Positions 1 to 11,255 of a stretch of DNA of 64,000 nucleotides are shown piece after piece (the stretch's first letter is position 1; each line of letters opens with the position of its first letter). The stretch is from Ptiloglossa arizonensis (lineage: Eukaryota; Arthropoda; Insecta; Hymenoptera; Colletidae). The stretch is taken from NCBI RefSeq assembly GCF_051014685.1, contig NC_135058.1, positions 13,394,811 to 13,458,810 on the forward strand, in the 5' to 3' direction. The position numbers were made by a program, and so were the translations under genes. Below the pieces are notes generated by a model. It saw only the letters and a program-made list of their open reading frames with translations, was not told where the DNA came from and did no database searches.

Positions 1-2844
1 CGAACTTTTTTTTCAACCAAAGTGGATTCCATGTGTTACGATATACCTTCTAGGCAATTAAATTTTATAGTTAAGAAAGTACTAATCCTAAGAGAAAATA
101 ATTCGCTATATTTTGAAGGTAGAAAGATACTTGAAAAATATTTTTCCTCCCCTTACGACTTTTACAAATTTATTTCTATTCGAAGCTGCTCGAAATAGAA
201 TGCAATTTCTCGCCCAAATGTGTTACGACCGATTAGATGTACGATACGTATTATTACCTCGTTGCAAGTTTTGTTCACCATCGATTTGTCGTGATATTTT
301 CGCCTTCAGCTAATACAATATTCCACAATTTCTCGGTATTTAGATCGTATCCGGATAGAACGCTTGCTTCGTTCATTATTTCTTCGATTCTAAATCCATC
401 TCGTTACCTCGAGTAATTCCACTTTACATTCCTAAAAGAGCTGATCTTTCCCCGTGGCGTTCCGTATCGAAGAATTTACCTATTTAAAAATTCGCGAGCG
501 ATAGTCGTATTTCTTATTTGCCATTCGGAAACATCCAACAAAAGAAACAGCAGTGACAACACGGCCTGGAGAAGTCAATCTTAATTTGATCGCGATTCAA
601 TAATCACAGCCAATTAGATCCCACTATTCATTATTATATTTAATTCACGAGTGAACCAAATTTCACGATACCGACGAGAAGAAGAACGATTTGTTCGTTT
701 GTGAAAATTTCTCCTCGATAAACTCCACGACGATGAGAATTTCTAGGCTGCGCGTAGAATCGAGACTTGGCTAATGCGTCTGACCATTACTCGTTATTTC
801 CACCAATATTGATATTTACGAACATCGACGACGACGGCACGACGTTATCTTTTTTTTCCAACCGGGTCCATCTAATAGTCGTAAGATAGCAAAACCGACG
901 GAAAATAAATATTACCACCGTCAATATTGACAAACGTTGCCGCAAGTAGTAACATCGAGGAATGGTCGGACGCCCCGACCGGCTCGTACTCGCGCGATTA
1001 TTATCGAAAACGAAGCCGCGTATGAAAAACTTTTGTTCCACATTTCGCATGAATTTTTACAACGAAGAATCCCCGCTCTCCTCCCGGTGGTATCACGAAT
1101 TCCGATCCATCTCGTATAACGAGCTGCTCGAATAAAATTGCTCGCGAAACTTAATAGTGTTCTTTCTACGATTTTCGCTCGGCGTCGACGTAACGAGCGT
1201 TTTGATCGAGAGGTAGAGCTTCGTTCGTAGGTTTTCGTTAGGTAATCGATCGACAAATTGGAAAACGAGAAGCATACTTTATGCGATACCGGTGTTGGAA
1301 AAGTGTTGGCCGGAAACGGGAGACGATTGGTAACGAATAACCGTCGCTTCCGGGAGCAGTTATTTACCGGTTATAATATCGGCGAAAACAACGTAGCGCG
1401 TATCAATGGCGTACGGAATTTACGTGTGGATTACGTAATAGTTTCGGCTGTCACTCGCATGTCAATCGAACGCGTATCGAGTCGCATGACTGGTTAAATA
1501 TTAATGGACGAAAGTGCTTCGCCCGCGGCAACGGGAACGGAATAATGCCAAATTTCGAGTTGCACGAATATCTCGTGAATATCCAGTGCTGCTACGAACC
1601 TGGATCTTTGTTCCCGTTCATCCTAACGAGAAGATAATCGATGCTAGCCCGCGCACTGTGTAATAAAATAGAAGTCTCGATAATAATTTAACGCGAGATT
1701 AAACGCGTGATTTATTTCGGTTTAGCGTTAGCCGACCGGCTGTGTTGGGCTGCCACGGTACACGGTATACTGTTACCAGTTTATACAGCGAAATCAGCAT
1801 GTCGCTATATTGCATTGATTAGTATACTCAGTGCGTAATCGTGTTGTTGTTAATTATCGGTTAGCTGTCGATTTTGTTGTATAAATTGCGTTGATTGAAC
1901 GTAGTCGAGGTAAATGTATTTATTAGAGCCGGAACCGAGTTTAGACGAAATTAAAGTGCACGCCGCTAATCGTTCGTATTGAAAACAGTTTCGCGATGGC
2001 GTAACTTTAATTGGAATTTCAGTCGTTAGGGGAAACTTATCCGGTCGATCGATTTTCGACCGGTGCATCGGTACGTGTAATCTAATTTGAAGAAAGTAAT
2101 AGGAACGTACAGGGTACGTTAGACGCACGAGTACCGTTTCTGATATTCGTTTCGTTGAATCGTCTCGATATTGGAGATATTTTCCGTTCTGTTCTCTTTT
2201 TATCATTATTATCATTATTTCCAGCGATCCACACGGGAAACGATGAAACTTGCGACTGTTCGGGGGGGAAAAAATCTTTCTCGTTTTCCACGAAAACCGG
2301 AGGCTTCAACGCGGCTAAAAGAAATATCGATTACACCGTTGCGTTCGTTCGAGAGAACTTTTCAAGCTTAGACGTAAGCCAGATATTTCTCAAGCGTGTT
2401 ACACTGTCGCGCGTCACACGCGTTTACCTTCGCTCCTTAAAGCGACGTTCCCACGGACGTGTCTACTACTTCGCGATTCTTTGTTGCGCTTAACGGTCCC
2501 CTGTTTTGGAATTTTTTTCCGTGCGCGTTGCATATGTATGAAGACATTACGCGGAGGGGGCGTTTTAATATCACGTGCACGGGGCGATGTCTGCATAATT
2601 TATAGATGATCTTCGAGCGCGATGGGAAATGGGTCATGATATAAATATAGGTGCCGCGACAAATTCGCGTTTCACGAAGAACCGCGATCTCACGGAATCG
2701 CGGGACCACCGTGAACGCCGAGATAAGAGTTTCAATTATCGGTACGAATTTCGACGATCCTCGTATTAAACCGCGATAAATAACGAATATTATTTTTTGC
2801 CCGTACTATCGCATCGAAAGACAGAGAATTTCTGAGTGTACGCG
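1..2844. other. Non-coding stretch, no gene recognised
   Basis: I see no coding exon, RNA gene or clear repeat here. Open frames are short, overlap on both strands and resemble nothing I know. Composition is moderately AT-rich with many CG dinucleotides, as in the rest of the window. A weak acceptor-donor juxtaposition (TTCGTTAG then GTAATC) lies near 1251 but has a poor pyrimidine tract. Most likely intronic or intergenic. Confidence 0.6.
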
Positions 2845-3045
2845 CAGTTGTTCGATAATTTTTTGTCGTTCTTTCAATTGTAAAAAGAAATACTGTGACA
2901 CTTTGATTTTGAACAACTGTTGTAAATGTACGAACGAGTCGACGGATTTACGTGAAACTTTGCACATGTTCGTCAAACAGTAGCACCATTTTTGGAAAAA
3001 TAAAACGACGAACCCAATAGCTCCATTTTTTATCGAGCAACCTAT
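2845..3045. mobile_element. Degenerate short element with imperfect terminal inverted repeats
   Basis: The left end reads CAGTTGTTCGATAA and the right end, read in reverse complement, AGGTTGCTCGATAA. These match at about 12 of 14 bases over a 200-bp span. The same GGTTGTTC-ATAAG type of end bounds the element at 49011-49573 and occurs alone near 26715-26742. The interior encodes nothing recognisable, so this would be a small non-autonomous DNA element, perhaps mariner-like. The repeats are imperfect and the exact borders are uncertain. Confidence 0.35.
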
Positions 3046-4109
3046 CATATATTTAAATTCACAAGGAACGAGTCATCGACGTTCGAGAATTTTACTATAG
3101 AACTACCGATAGCGTAGAGAAACTATTTTCTTAATGTTTACCCGCAAAGTTGAAATAAAATTTATAACGCTGATATCACGTTTTGGCTCTCAACGGTTTC
3201 TCTCTTGAAATTTCATTCCGTTCCCGTGTAACGTCACATTGTTATCGATATTAATCAATTTTGAGTACACTGCTTACGTAATCGTGTCAATTACATTTTC
3301 GACGCGGTACCGTGGAACGTTCAACAACGCGCTTATTATTAAAGTAAATTGCACGAACATGTTCCCGCGATAACCTGAAAAGTTAGAGTTCAATGTATCT
3401 CGTAGTTCTCTCGTAAAAAAAATCCCAAATATTGGCCATTCGTCAACCAGAGACACGAGGAACCACCCTCGGTCGTCGAATCGAGGATCAACGCGAAAGT
3501 ATGGAAACTACGTCGTAGATTCGAGTTTGAATTAATGGTCTTCGAGCGGGAAAACTGTGTAACGTTATCAGGACGTAGAGACCGAAAGGTTAGCAACGTT
3601 AACTTTGTCATTTCTGATGTTCTTCGTAGCACGTCGTTGGGTCGTCCGTCTTGGCACGCCGGCCGATAATGCTATACCCGATCCAATTACTCCTCAATTA
3701 AGTTCCGTTCATTGATTCGATCATCTTGTTTTCTTGTAACCTTATTGTTGACCGTACGTGAAGCGACTCCGGTGTCCTTTATAGATTTTTATTCGCGATA
3801 CGAACTCTCCGCCTCTGGTACGTCCGATGAAATTAAATGGCGCGGAAAGGTGATTGTACGCGTGAAAAAAAAAAAGAAAGGAAAGCACGGATCTACAAGA
3901 TCCGATTTAACACTCGAGCGTGTTGATAATTAAAGTGTTATCGCGACGACTTTATTCGGTAAATTAGAAGAGCGTGTGTTACAACGGAGCAACCGGATCG
4001 TCGTGTAAAGTCTGCTTTTAAATCCAGCCTCGAATGAATATTCAAGAAGTGCATTATAATTTAGACATTATTCTTGTAATTTACAGGTGTACCGTTAGTC
4101 GTTACGAGC
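3046..4109. other. Non-coding stretch, nothing recognised
   Basis: No gene, repeat or regulatory cluster stands out. Short open frames on both strands have no recognisable domains. One A-rich run lies near 3866. Confidence 0.55.
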
Positions 4110-4345
4110 AGGTTTTTAATAACGGAGCTTTCAACCGTGACATTTTGGCCCTTCCACAGTTATAAAATCTCGATAAGTAATTGCTCGAAAAAGTACACCG
4201 TAAAGCGCCGAACTTAAACTCGCAATTCATTGGACATTGTTATTCAACAGCGGTGTTAAAAATGCCCGGAATACCATGATCGAAATCTACGAGATAGAAA
4301 CACAAACGGTGACCAACGACAATACACTCAATTATCTTTGCCCAA
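4110..4345. repeat. Diverged local duplication, copy 1
   Basis: This segment matches 4459-4648 in two blocks. The first (4110-4199 against 4459-4548) shares the order TTTAATAAC, GTGACATTT or GTCACATTT, GTAATTGCTCGA or AATAATTTCTCGA, and CACC. The second (4276-4345 against 4582-4648) shares GATCGAAATCTAC or GATCAAAATTTAC, GGTGAC and CAACGAC. An insertion or deletion of about 40 bases separates the blocks. By eye identity is roughly 65-75 percent, so it is an old duplication. No protein family is recognised in either copy. Confidence 0.55.
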
Positions 4346-4458
4346 TTAGGGCAAGTAGTACATTAAATTTTACACAGTATATTAAGTAAATTAAAATTAT
4401 ATTAAAATTAATCAAAGTAATTAAAATTTACACACTATTCTTGAAATTTAATAACCTA

Positions 4459-4648
4459 AGGTCTTTAATAACCCAGTTATTTCCATGTCACATTTCGACC
4501 TTTCAGTAAGTACAAAGTTTCGGTAAATAATTTCTCGAGAAACTCACCAATTATTCTCCAATACCGTCAAAAAGTATTTTAACGATCAAAATTTACAAAA
4601 TGGAAACGGACAAGGTGACGCGCAACGACCCTTTAATTACCTTTGGAG
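4459..4648. repeat. Diverged local duplication, copy 2
   Basis: This is the partner of 4110-4345, in direct orientation and offset by about 350 bases in the first block and 306 in the second. An AT-rich linker built from TTAAAATTA-like runs (about 4377-4435) lies between the copies and may reflect slippage. Both blocks keep a similar frame (IEIYEIET against IKIYKMET), but the run is too short to call coding. Confidence 0.55.
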
Positions 4649-5847
4649 AGTTTTTGCCAGACCGTGCACGAGGTCCCTTACGAGGGATCTCTGAAACGAT
4701 GCGGGGTCCTGCAATGGGAAAACGTGCACTCACCCCCGCGCCAAGACCGATCGAGGTTATGTTCAACGAGAGTCGGTTCGCGACGCGACAGGACGAAATC
4801 GAGCACGAAGGTTCCAGGAATCGCAGAAACAGGAATCGCATTAACGTTGCCACGATAAGACGTCTGGTGAGCAGGACTTCACGGGGAGGCTCGCTCTCGT
4901 TATTCGAGTCACACACGGCAAGATAACGCTTTTCCCCTTTCGGTGAGAAGCGACGTGTCCCCCTTTCCATGGCTTCCTGTCCACCGGGACCTCGTAAACC
5001 CGCTCTCGTAACAATCCGTGGCCAGCCCACTTTCCTACTCTCCTCTCTCTCTCTCTCGTAGACTCTCTCGCTCTCTCCGGTGTTCCCAATCACCCTACCT
5101 GGCCCTCTGACGGTCTTTCTCTTCCCTTGGGTCGTGGTCTCGGTCCGCGACGTTCCGTGTCGTTTTCTCCTCGTCTCTCCACATCCGTCGAGCAACTCGG
5201 TCGAAAGTATCCAAGACGAGGGGCGGAGATGGTCGCGACCAGACACGCGAACCACCCTTCTGGCGAAAAAAAAATGAATGAATGAAAAAAATAGAAGAAA
5301 CGCACCTCGTCGGTCGAGAAGTTCGCCGAACTGGATACTCGATAGCGACACACACACATACGTATGGTCTTCATTGGTCGAGCATGCAAAAGTTGACGCG
5401 CGTGGTGCACGCGCGGAGGCGTGGATGCGTGGAGCCGGAATCCGCGCGAGAAGTTGCTCGCTCTTAGTCTCCCGGCTGACTCGGGAAATTGCATCCTTTG
5501 AGGCTCGCGTGAGCGGTGCAACCTTTTCCTCGAGAAAAAGTTTCGCGAAACGAGCGTGCGAGCTAGCGACCGGCCGGATGCGGTGGCCGGGTCTCGTTTG
5601 CGCAACATCGTTTCCCCGATTTCCGGCTGACTCTCGCTCGAAAATTCCCAACCCTTACCCGGTACCAGCTCGTGGCTTCTTCTTTCCGTGCCAGCCAAAT
5701 TTCAAAGGCTTTTTCTCGTCTATCGGCAGTTTCGCCCCGATATGTGCGCAACTTCGTTTGGATTGCGGAGAATTTTAAATTTCGTCGGTTCCGCGGTAAA
5801 CGAACGTCGCTGAATTACGTCGCGGGGTCGAGTTACATCGGTGTGAG
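4649..5847. other. GC-rich, CpG-rich segment with CT repeat
   Basis: This is one of the most GC-rich stretches in the window. It is open for long distances on both strands at once, including 352 codons on the minus strand and 166 on the plus strand. That pattern reflects few stop codons rather than a gene. The predicted peptides are arginine- and serine-rich, low in complexity and unlike any family I know. It contains the CT run at 5037-5078 and CpG-dense sequence around 5400-5640. It could be a promoter-type region or a GAGA-factor target, but no core promoter motif is convincing. Confidence 0.45.
5037..5078. repeat. CT/GA microsatellite
   Basis: Runs of CTCTCTCT are broken by CGTAGA and CGCTCTCTCC. 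On the other strand this is GAGAG, the recognition motif of insect GAGA factor, so regulatory use is possible but not shown. Confidence 0.8.
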
Positions 5848-5883
5848 GGTTTGTTTTTTTTTTTTCTTTTTTTTTTGTTGCAG
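5848..5883 (+). promoter_or_regulatory. Strong 3' splice-site-like sequence
   Basis: A nearly uninterrupted pyrimidine tract of about 30 bases ends in TTGTTGCAG. As a splice acceptor it is close to ideal on the plus strand. The DNA after it stays open for about 92 codons in one frame (starting CGT TGT CTC), but the peptide is unrecognised and no good donor was picked out. It may be a real non-coding exon boundary, a cryptic site, or simply a T-rich tract that happens to end in CAG. Confidence 0.35.
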
Positions 5884-8800
5884 GACGTTGTCTCGACCGG
5901 AGTTCGAAGAGCGAGGTAGAACCGTCGCGTTGTTCAGGCGAGAGCGGATCCAAGGGTTTACTCGGTTCGAGGCCTTGGAAGTTGGGCGATACTTTTTTAT
6001 TTTTTGAGCGAGACAATGGTTACGTTAATTCGAAAGTTTGCGCGTCGAGAGTGTTCCGTTTTCGATGTAACGGGTTGTCGAATGAGTTCTATCGAACGAC
6101 ACAACTTATCGAAGAACCGAGCACTATACTGTTCGATAAGTTTCATCGAACTGCAACCTAGTAACGGAGGAGAGTGATTTCGATGAAGAATCTAAACGAT
6201 TTTACGAACCAGTTCAGGTGTACCAGTGTCGTCGATAATTCCATAAATTAAAAACTAAACCATCGAGTATTTCCACCTTTTGCACTTCACTCCGAACAAA
6301 CGTTCGCGTTCTTGAACGCGGAAAACCATCACGGCGGTCGAAACGTTAAACTCGAGAAGCAGTTGCAACACGAGAGCATTTCCGAAGAATATACGCGTAA
6401 AGTTGCATGAAAATCGGGGGCCGATGATTCGCGATGTTTCCTCGTAAATGACGCTAAATCGCTCGAAGCGGTAGGTTTTCCGCGGGCGCGAACGTCGGGC
6501 GCACGCGATCGAATGGAACTCTGCCCGGATGGATTAATAATTTCAGATAGCCGCGCGTGCCGGGAGCGCGAATATAACGTTCGAATAATTACAGAGATGC
6601 TTATAGGCGCGTATTTTAGCGACGAACAAACGTCAAAATGCAGCCGCCGCTGGTCGATCGCCAAAGCGAGAACGGCAAGGATATATGCGGCCGATGTGGG
6701 GTCAGAAGAGGGAAACTATACGTTCCGCATAACGCCGGGTCCATTTTCCATTATATTCCGATGAAATATAAACCGTGCCGTAAATAACAATCCTTTATAT
6801 CGAACGGTGAGCACAGCATTCATGCACGTTCGCACAAATACACGTATCGCCCTTCTCACCCACCAACCCTTCGACCATCCCTCCCTACCCCGGTTATGTT
6901 AGCGCGATCAAAAGATACGCATGAACCGCCCCGCCGATGCATTAGGCGAGCCGAAAATACACGACACACTGTGTTTCACGCCATTAACATTAGAACGCGG
7001 CGAACGCTGCCGATCAATTAATTACGAGCGTGTTATTCCCGTTGTAACGAAAGCGAAGATTCGCGATCCGATATCGATAGCGGTTCTGATATTTCATCGT
7101 GTTTCCGGCACGTCCTGCCGACTCTGGATATTATCTTCTTCCTGGAACCATTTTCCGGTTTATCCGAATCTCGTACCGCCCCTGTTTATTGTTATCGTTA
7201 ACCATAAGTATAGTTTCGGTCACCGCGATGCTTCGAGTCAAAGACGAAAAAGCGTAGAAATGATCGGTTTCGCGATTCTCACGGTGATTCGCGGAGAAGT
7301 AACGTGCGGTTCGTTGATGAGAAGAAACGTGAAAAAAAAATAGCAGGCGGTAACTAGCGAGGAAAGTTCGGTATCTTGAAAATTGCGACCTTTTTAAAAC
7401 TCGGTCTTGCAGGGAATTCCAAGAGAAGCAGCGGGTAATTTTTTGTTACTACTTTCTCGTTCTTAAAGGGTGAAAACATCCCTCGAGGAGTACCGACGTA
7501 CTACAGAATTGTAAGAAAAAAAGAAATCTTCCGCGTTTCTCTCGAGATCTCCAAAATATCGGAGTTTTTTTCGAGGTACCGAAGTTACATTTTAAGCGCG
7601 ATATTTGATTACGACGGAACGAAACGAACGTTAATAATAGCCGTCTTACCGCTGAGCAGAAAAGGTAATATTAGAAAAAGAAACGAAACTCGGGATCTTC
7701 GGTAACCGCGAGATTATTAACCATTATTATCGAGTATTTTGAACGCAATTCCATCACCGAACCCCGTATCTCGAAGAACCGAAATAACGGTCACATCGAT
7801 TGAAAAATCCTAGAACGTCCGATTATTTTGTGCAACATCTGTGCGTTTCTGTCCACGTCTTCGTTATCACTGCTCAAACTTTGTTAATATTTTTCCTTAC
7901 CCTTTCCGAGTATCGTCAATCCGACGATAGAAAATGTCCCTGGATCGATACGAAGCATCGATGGACACACATCGGACCATTTTCGTTGAATGTATCTCAA
8001 GATGGCAAGGACTGTCGAGTCCGTTCGTAGTCGTCGCGGAGTTATGACTCTCGCTCGAACGTGTTTACCGAATGGCTCGTTCACTCATCGTACACGGGGT
8101 CGGAAAATATTGGACAACGTTCGCGTAGCTGCTATTCTCTCGGCTAGGTTTCGGCGTTAAGCTCCCGTGGCGCTACAACGTCACGAATCGGCTCCTCGTG
8201 GGAATAATAAGCGTTCGCGTGCAGCATCGGTGGAATTATCGTTATTATTCCATTATTTCAGCCATTGTATTAGCCACATCGGTTACAATAATTACCCATT
8301 TTAGAACCGGGAGCGTTCAACTCCAGTACCATTCATCCGTGGGCCCGCCCTCCGCCGAAGACTCCGCAGACACTCGAGCGAGTGACAAAGCTATTCAAAA
8401 GAGAGATCCTGCAATTATTTCGAGCGGCGAATTTCCAGGAGTGTTTGCGATAGGAGAGAAGGAACAATTATTCCAAGTTATCTGGAAGATATTTGCCGGC
8501 CCCATCTACGGGTCAATATTTGTTCGCAACGGTGTCTAACTGGCTTTTGAATTTCTTACGAGTCCGGGCTCGATCGCGTATACGGGAACGCCGCGAGCCA
8601 GCCCTGGAGGCTGTTAATTGTTGTTGACTTTATCAAAGTGACGGTTGCACGGTTCGCGATGACGCGTGCGGCGTTCGTTTTACGGAAACGATTCCGCGGG
8701 TCCTCGAGGATATCGAACGTTACCTTCTGCCGGTGGTATCGGCAAATACAGAGGGTCAGGCGGTAGCAAATTGAGTTGCGAGCCTGCCTAGTTAAATGTT

Positions 8801-9770
8801 AGGTTCGCATCGCTAGCACACCGTCCCCCCGGACATCTTTTGATAAACGAAGTTTCGAGTTATGGTGCACGGGCCCTTAAAGTTGAGTTACCGTACCGTA
8901 TACGATTCTATCGGGGCAGAAGCACACGGGACGCGGACCAGGAGTGTGCTCGCGTGATCTCGAAAATTCTGCTTTCTCGAGGTTCGCGTGCACGCGTCGG
9001 CCTGGCCGTATACACCCCGGAGGAATTATGCACAGATGAATTTATCGTTACGCGGTCATCGTGAACTAAATTTGTATTTAAATTGAATCGTAGATTCCGA
9101 ACGACCGGGGAGGTATTAACGATTCCCGACAATTTCATCGACGGACCGTGTATACCTGCTATTCGCGGAATATCGGGATCGCTTCGAACGTGGAAATTAT
9201 AGTTCGAGGGCGATCGATGATTCAGAAGTGTGTAGATTAGCGTGTGTGGATGTTAAGGGAAAGGACGAGGTTGTTTTGGTAGTTTTGCGTGGATATTTCG
9301 AAGATTAGCGCGAAATAAGAAACCGAGTATGTGAATTGTAACGACGAGGCATGGAAGAAGAATTCGAGAGGAATACAAATCTTATAGATATTGTAGAGAG
9401 TACGAGAAGTATTATTTGTCAATCGGTGTTGAATTTGGATCATTTGAAACCCAAGTACCGAGCCGAGCGTAAAAAGAATGCAGTTTTCGTGAAGTGTTCC
9501 ATTTACCTCGTGGTATCGTGACCATTCTTTTCAGCTTCCGGTGGAACGTAACTTATATTTCTAGTTACGACAAATTGAAGAAAGTTGCGCGATACGTCAC
9601 GTCCCAACGTAATTTGGTGGAACCGATATTACTACTTTTCTTTGAGACTCAAAGAAACGCATTATTTTATATTTTACAATTGATCATTGTCAGCTTTTTA
9701 TTTCCAATACCGTTACTACTATCGTCAACCTCTTGTTTTTGATACAATCGTTACTTTACCGTTACTTTTA
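5884..9770. other. Non-coding stretch, no gene recognised
   Basis: I found no supported exon, RNA gene or tandem array. The longest open frame (7 kb, plus, about 140 codons) has no recognisable domain. A short CpG-dense patch lies around 6480-6560 and another near 8930-9010. The rest is plain AT-moderate DNA consistent with intron or intergenic sequence. Confidence 0.55.
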
Positions 9771-9797
9771 CAATTGGTTACAATATTTTAATCGTGC

Positions 9798-9877
9798 CAT
9801 TGATTTGTATTGCAGGTGAGTGTCGAAGCTCCATTCAGAATTACCCACGTTAGCTACGCTACGGACTCACGGTGAGT
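9798..9877 (+). promoter_or_regulatory. Candidate recursive splice site with short RS-exon
   Basis: The sequence TTTGTATTGCAG is followed directly by GTGAGT at 9816, so an acceptor and a regenerated donor abut, as at ratchet points in long insect introns. A second good donor (GTGAGT at 9872, after ACTCACG) follows 56 bases later. That layout is typical of the optional exon that helps define a recursive site. An AT-rich stretch upstream could hold a branch point. A duplicated element starts further downstream, at about 9968. The alternative is a normal 56-nt cassette exon, whose plus-strand frame 1 is open. Confidence 0.45.
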
Positions 9878-9967
9878 ACAACGAACGATACAAAAATATT
9901 TTACGATCAAATGCAACGAGTTTAAGACCGAGATTATTTTTCGAAACTCGTGTCAGCCTTCTGTCGC

Positions 9968-10205
9968 GCGAATTTCATCGCAATTAATAGTCTCCTTTTT
10001 GTCGTTCCTCGACAGACCAATTAAAGTTCGCGTCAATTGAAATAACATTCAAACGTCGAGTTCGCGTGTCTAATTTGCCTGTCAGGATACGTTTATTCAA
10101 AGTTAACTGGTTAAGATCCTATGTAAACACGAAACTCCTTCATAAAAGGTACTCGTGAAATAATTCATCGCCACATTGTCATCGTGTTACGTTCGTTCCC
10201 CTTCA
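9968..10205 (+). repeat. Duplicated intronic element, copy A
   Basis: This block is homologous to 58398-58640 in the same orientation, 48 kb away. The core 10083-10120 (starting CAGGATACGTTTATTC, ending TAAGATCCT) differs from the other copy at one base of 38. Flanking homology includes ATTTCATCGCAATT, AAATAACATTCAAACGTCG, GTGTCTAATTT, AAACACGAAAC and CACATTGTCATCG. Both copies lie about 265 bases after an AG/GT junction. It may be a conserved regulatory or splicing element, or a dispersed repeat. On the minus strand the core could be read as DLNQLTLNKRIL, but stop codons bracket it in this copy. Confidence 0.7.
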
Positions 10206-10859
10206 TCCCTATTCGTGATACACAGGATCTACCGGAACAAATGTTTGAAAATTATTATACGTTCAAAATTGAGAGAATGATTTCAACGAACATGGATTCA
10301 TCAATTCTTATTCCTCGAGATACAGTCGTCCTCCGTTTTAGTACTATTTTGAACACCCAATGTGCCCAATTCGTACTCATAGTTACTTTTTACAACTATG
10401 ATACAAACTCGATCGACCTCTCAAGATCACCGATCATTTATTACCACAATATTATTTGTCTACCACGTTGAAATATCCCTCGTCTTCTCTTTGTAAATCC
10501 ACAAACGCTAACAGTCTCTCGAATAATAATAATAACGTTAACAATGCCTTTATTTTACAACACCAATGCGTAAAAGAAGTAGTACAACTGTAAGGTCATC
10601 AAAAGCCTACCTCGAATGTAGAGACTGTGACATTTCTAAGTCGAAAGATAATCTAGCACGATATAAATGTAGCGTCTGTGTAACTTTGCTCAAAAATCGA
10701 GAAACGATTCAACACTGACCTTTCATCTTCAAGATTGCGTCAACGTCACGATGTCAAGGTCGCTAAACATGTTCCAACAGCAATTAGAACGTCGCGTGAT
10801 TAAAAGTGTACGATAATGTATATATAAAAAAAAAGCGGTGAACTCAAAGTGACCTTCAG
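10206..10859. other. Non-coding stretch, nothing recognised
   Basis: This is AT-rich sequence between the duplicated element and the 48-bp array. A 95-codon plus-strand frame lacks any recognisable feature. An A-run lies near 10828. Confidence 0.5.
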
Positions 10860-11255
10860 AGTAATTTCAAAGATAATTTTTATCCTGCTTCTCCACTTTG
10901 AAAATAATATCTAAGATAAATTGTATCTACCATTGCTGCTCGACTTTGAAAATAATATCTAAGATAAATTTTATCTACCATTGCTGCTCGACTTTGAGAA
11001 CAATTTCGAAGATAATTTTTATCCTGCTTCTCCACTTTGAAAATAATATCCAAGATAATTTTTATCTACCATTGCTGCTCAATTCTGAGAACAATTTCGA
11101 AGATAATTTTTATCTCCCATTACTGCTCGACTTTGAGAACAATTTCCAAAATAATTTTTATCCTGCTTCTCCACTTTGAAAATAATATCTAAGATAATTT
11201 TTATCTACCATTGCTGCTCAATTCTGAGAACAATTTCGAAGATAATTTTTCCCTA
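10860..11255. repeat. 48-bp minisatellite, about 8 copies
   Basis: The unit contains CTTTGAAAATAATATCTAAG, then ATAATTTTTATC, then a CTGCT block, and recurs about every 48 bases. Two unit variants alternate (CCTGCTTCTCCA against CCATTGCTGCTC), so a higher-order unit may exist. Because 48 is a multiple of three, a 93-codon frame runs through it, but this looks like repeat translation rather than a gene. The right edge decays into related sequence near 11300. Confidence 0.85.

Noticed and set aside
4593..5651. 352-codon open frame on the minus strand
   Set aside because: It overlaps long open frames on the other strand, lies in GC-rich DNA with few stops, includes the CT repeat as RERE residues and has no recognisable domain.
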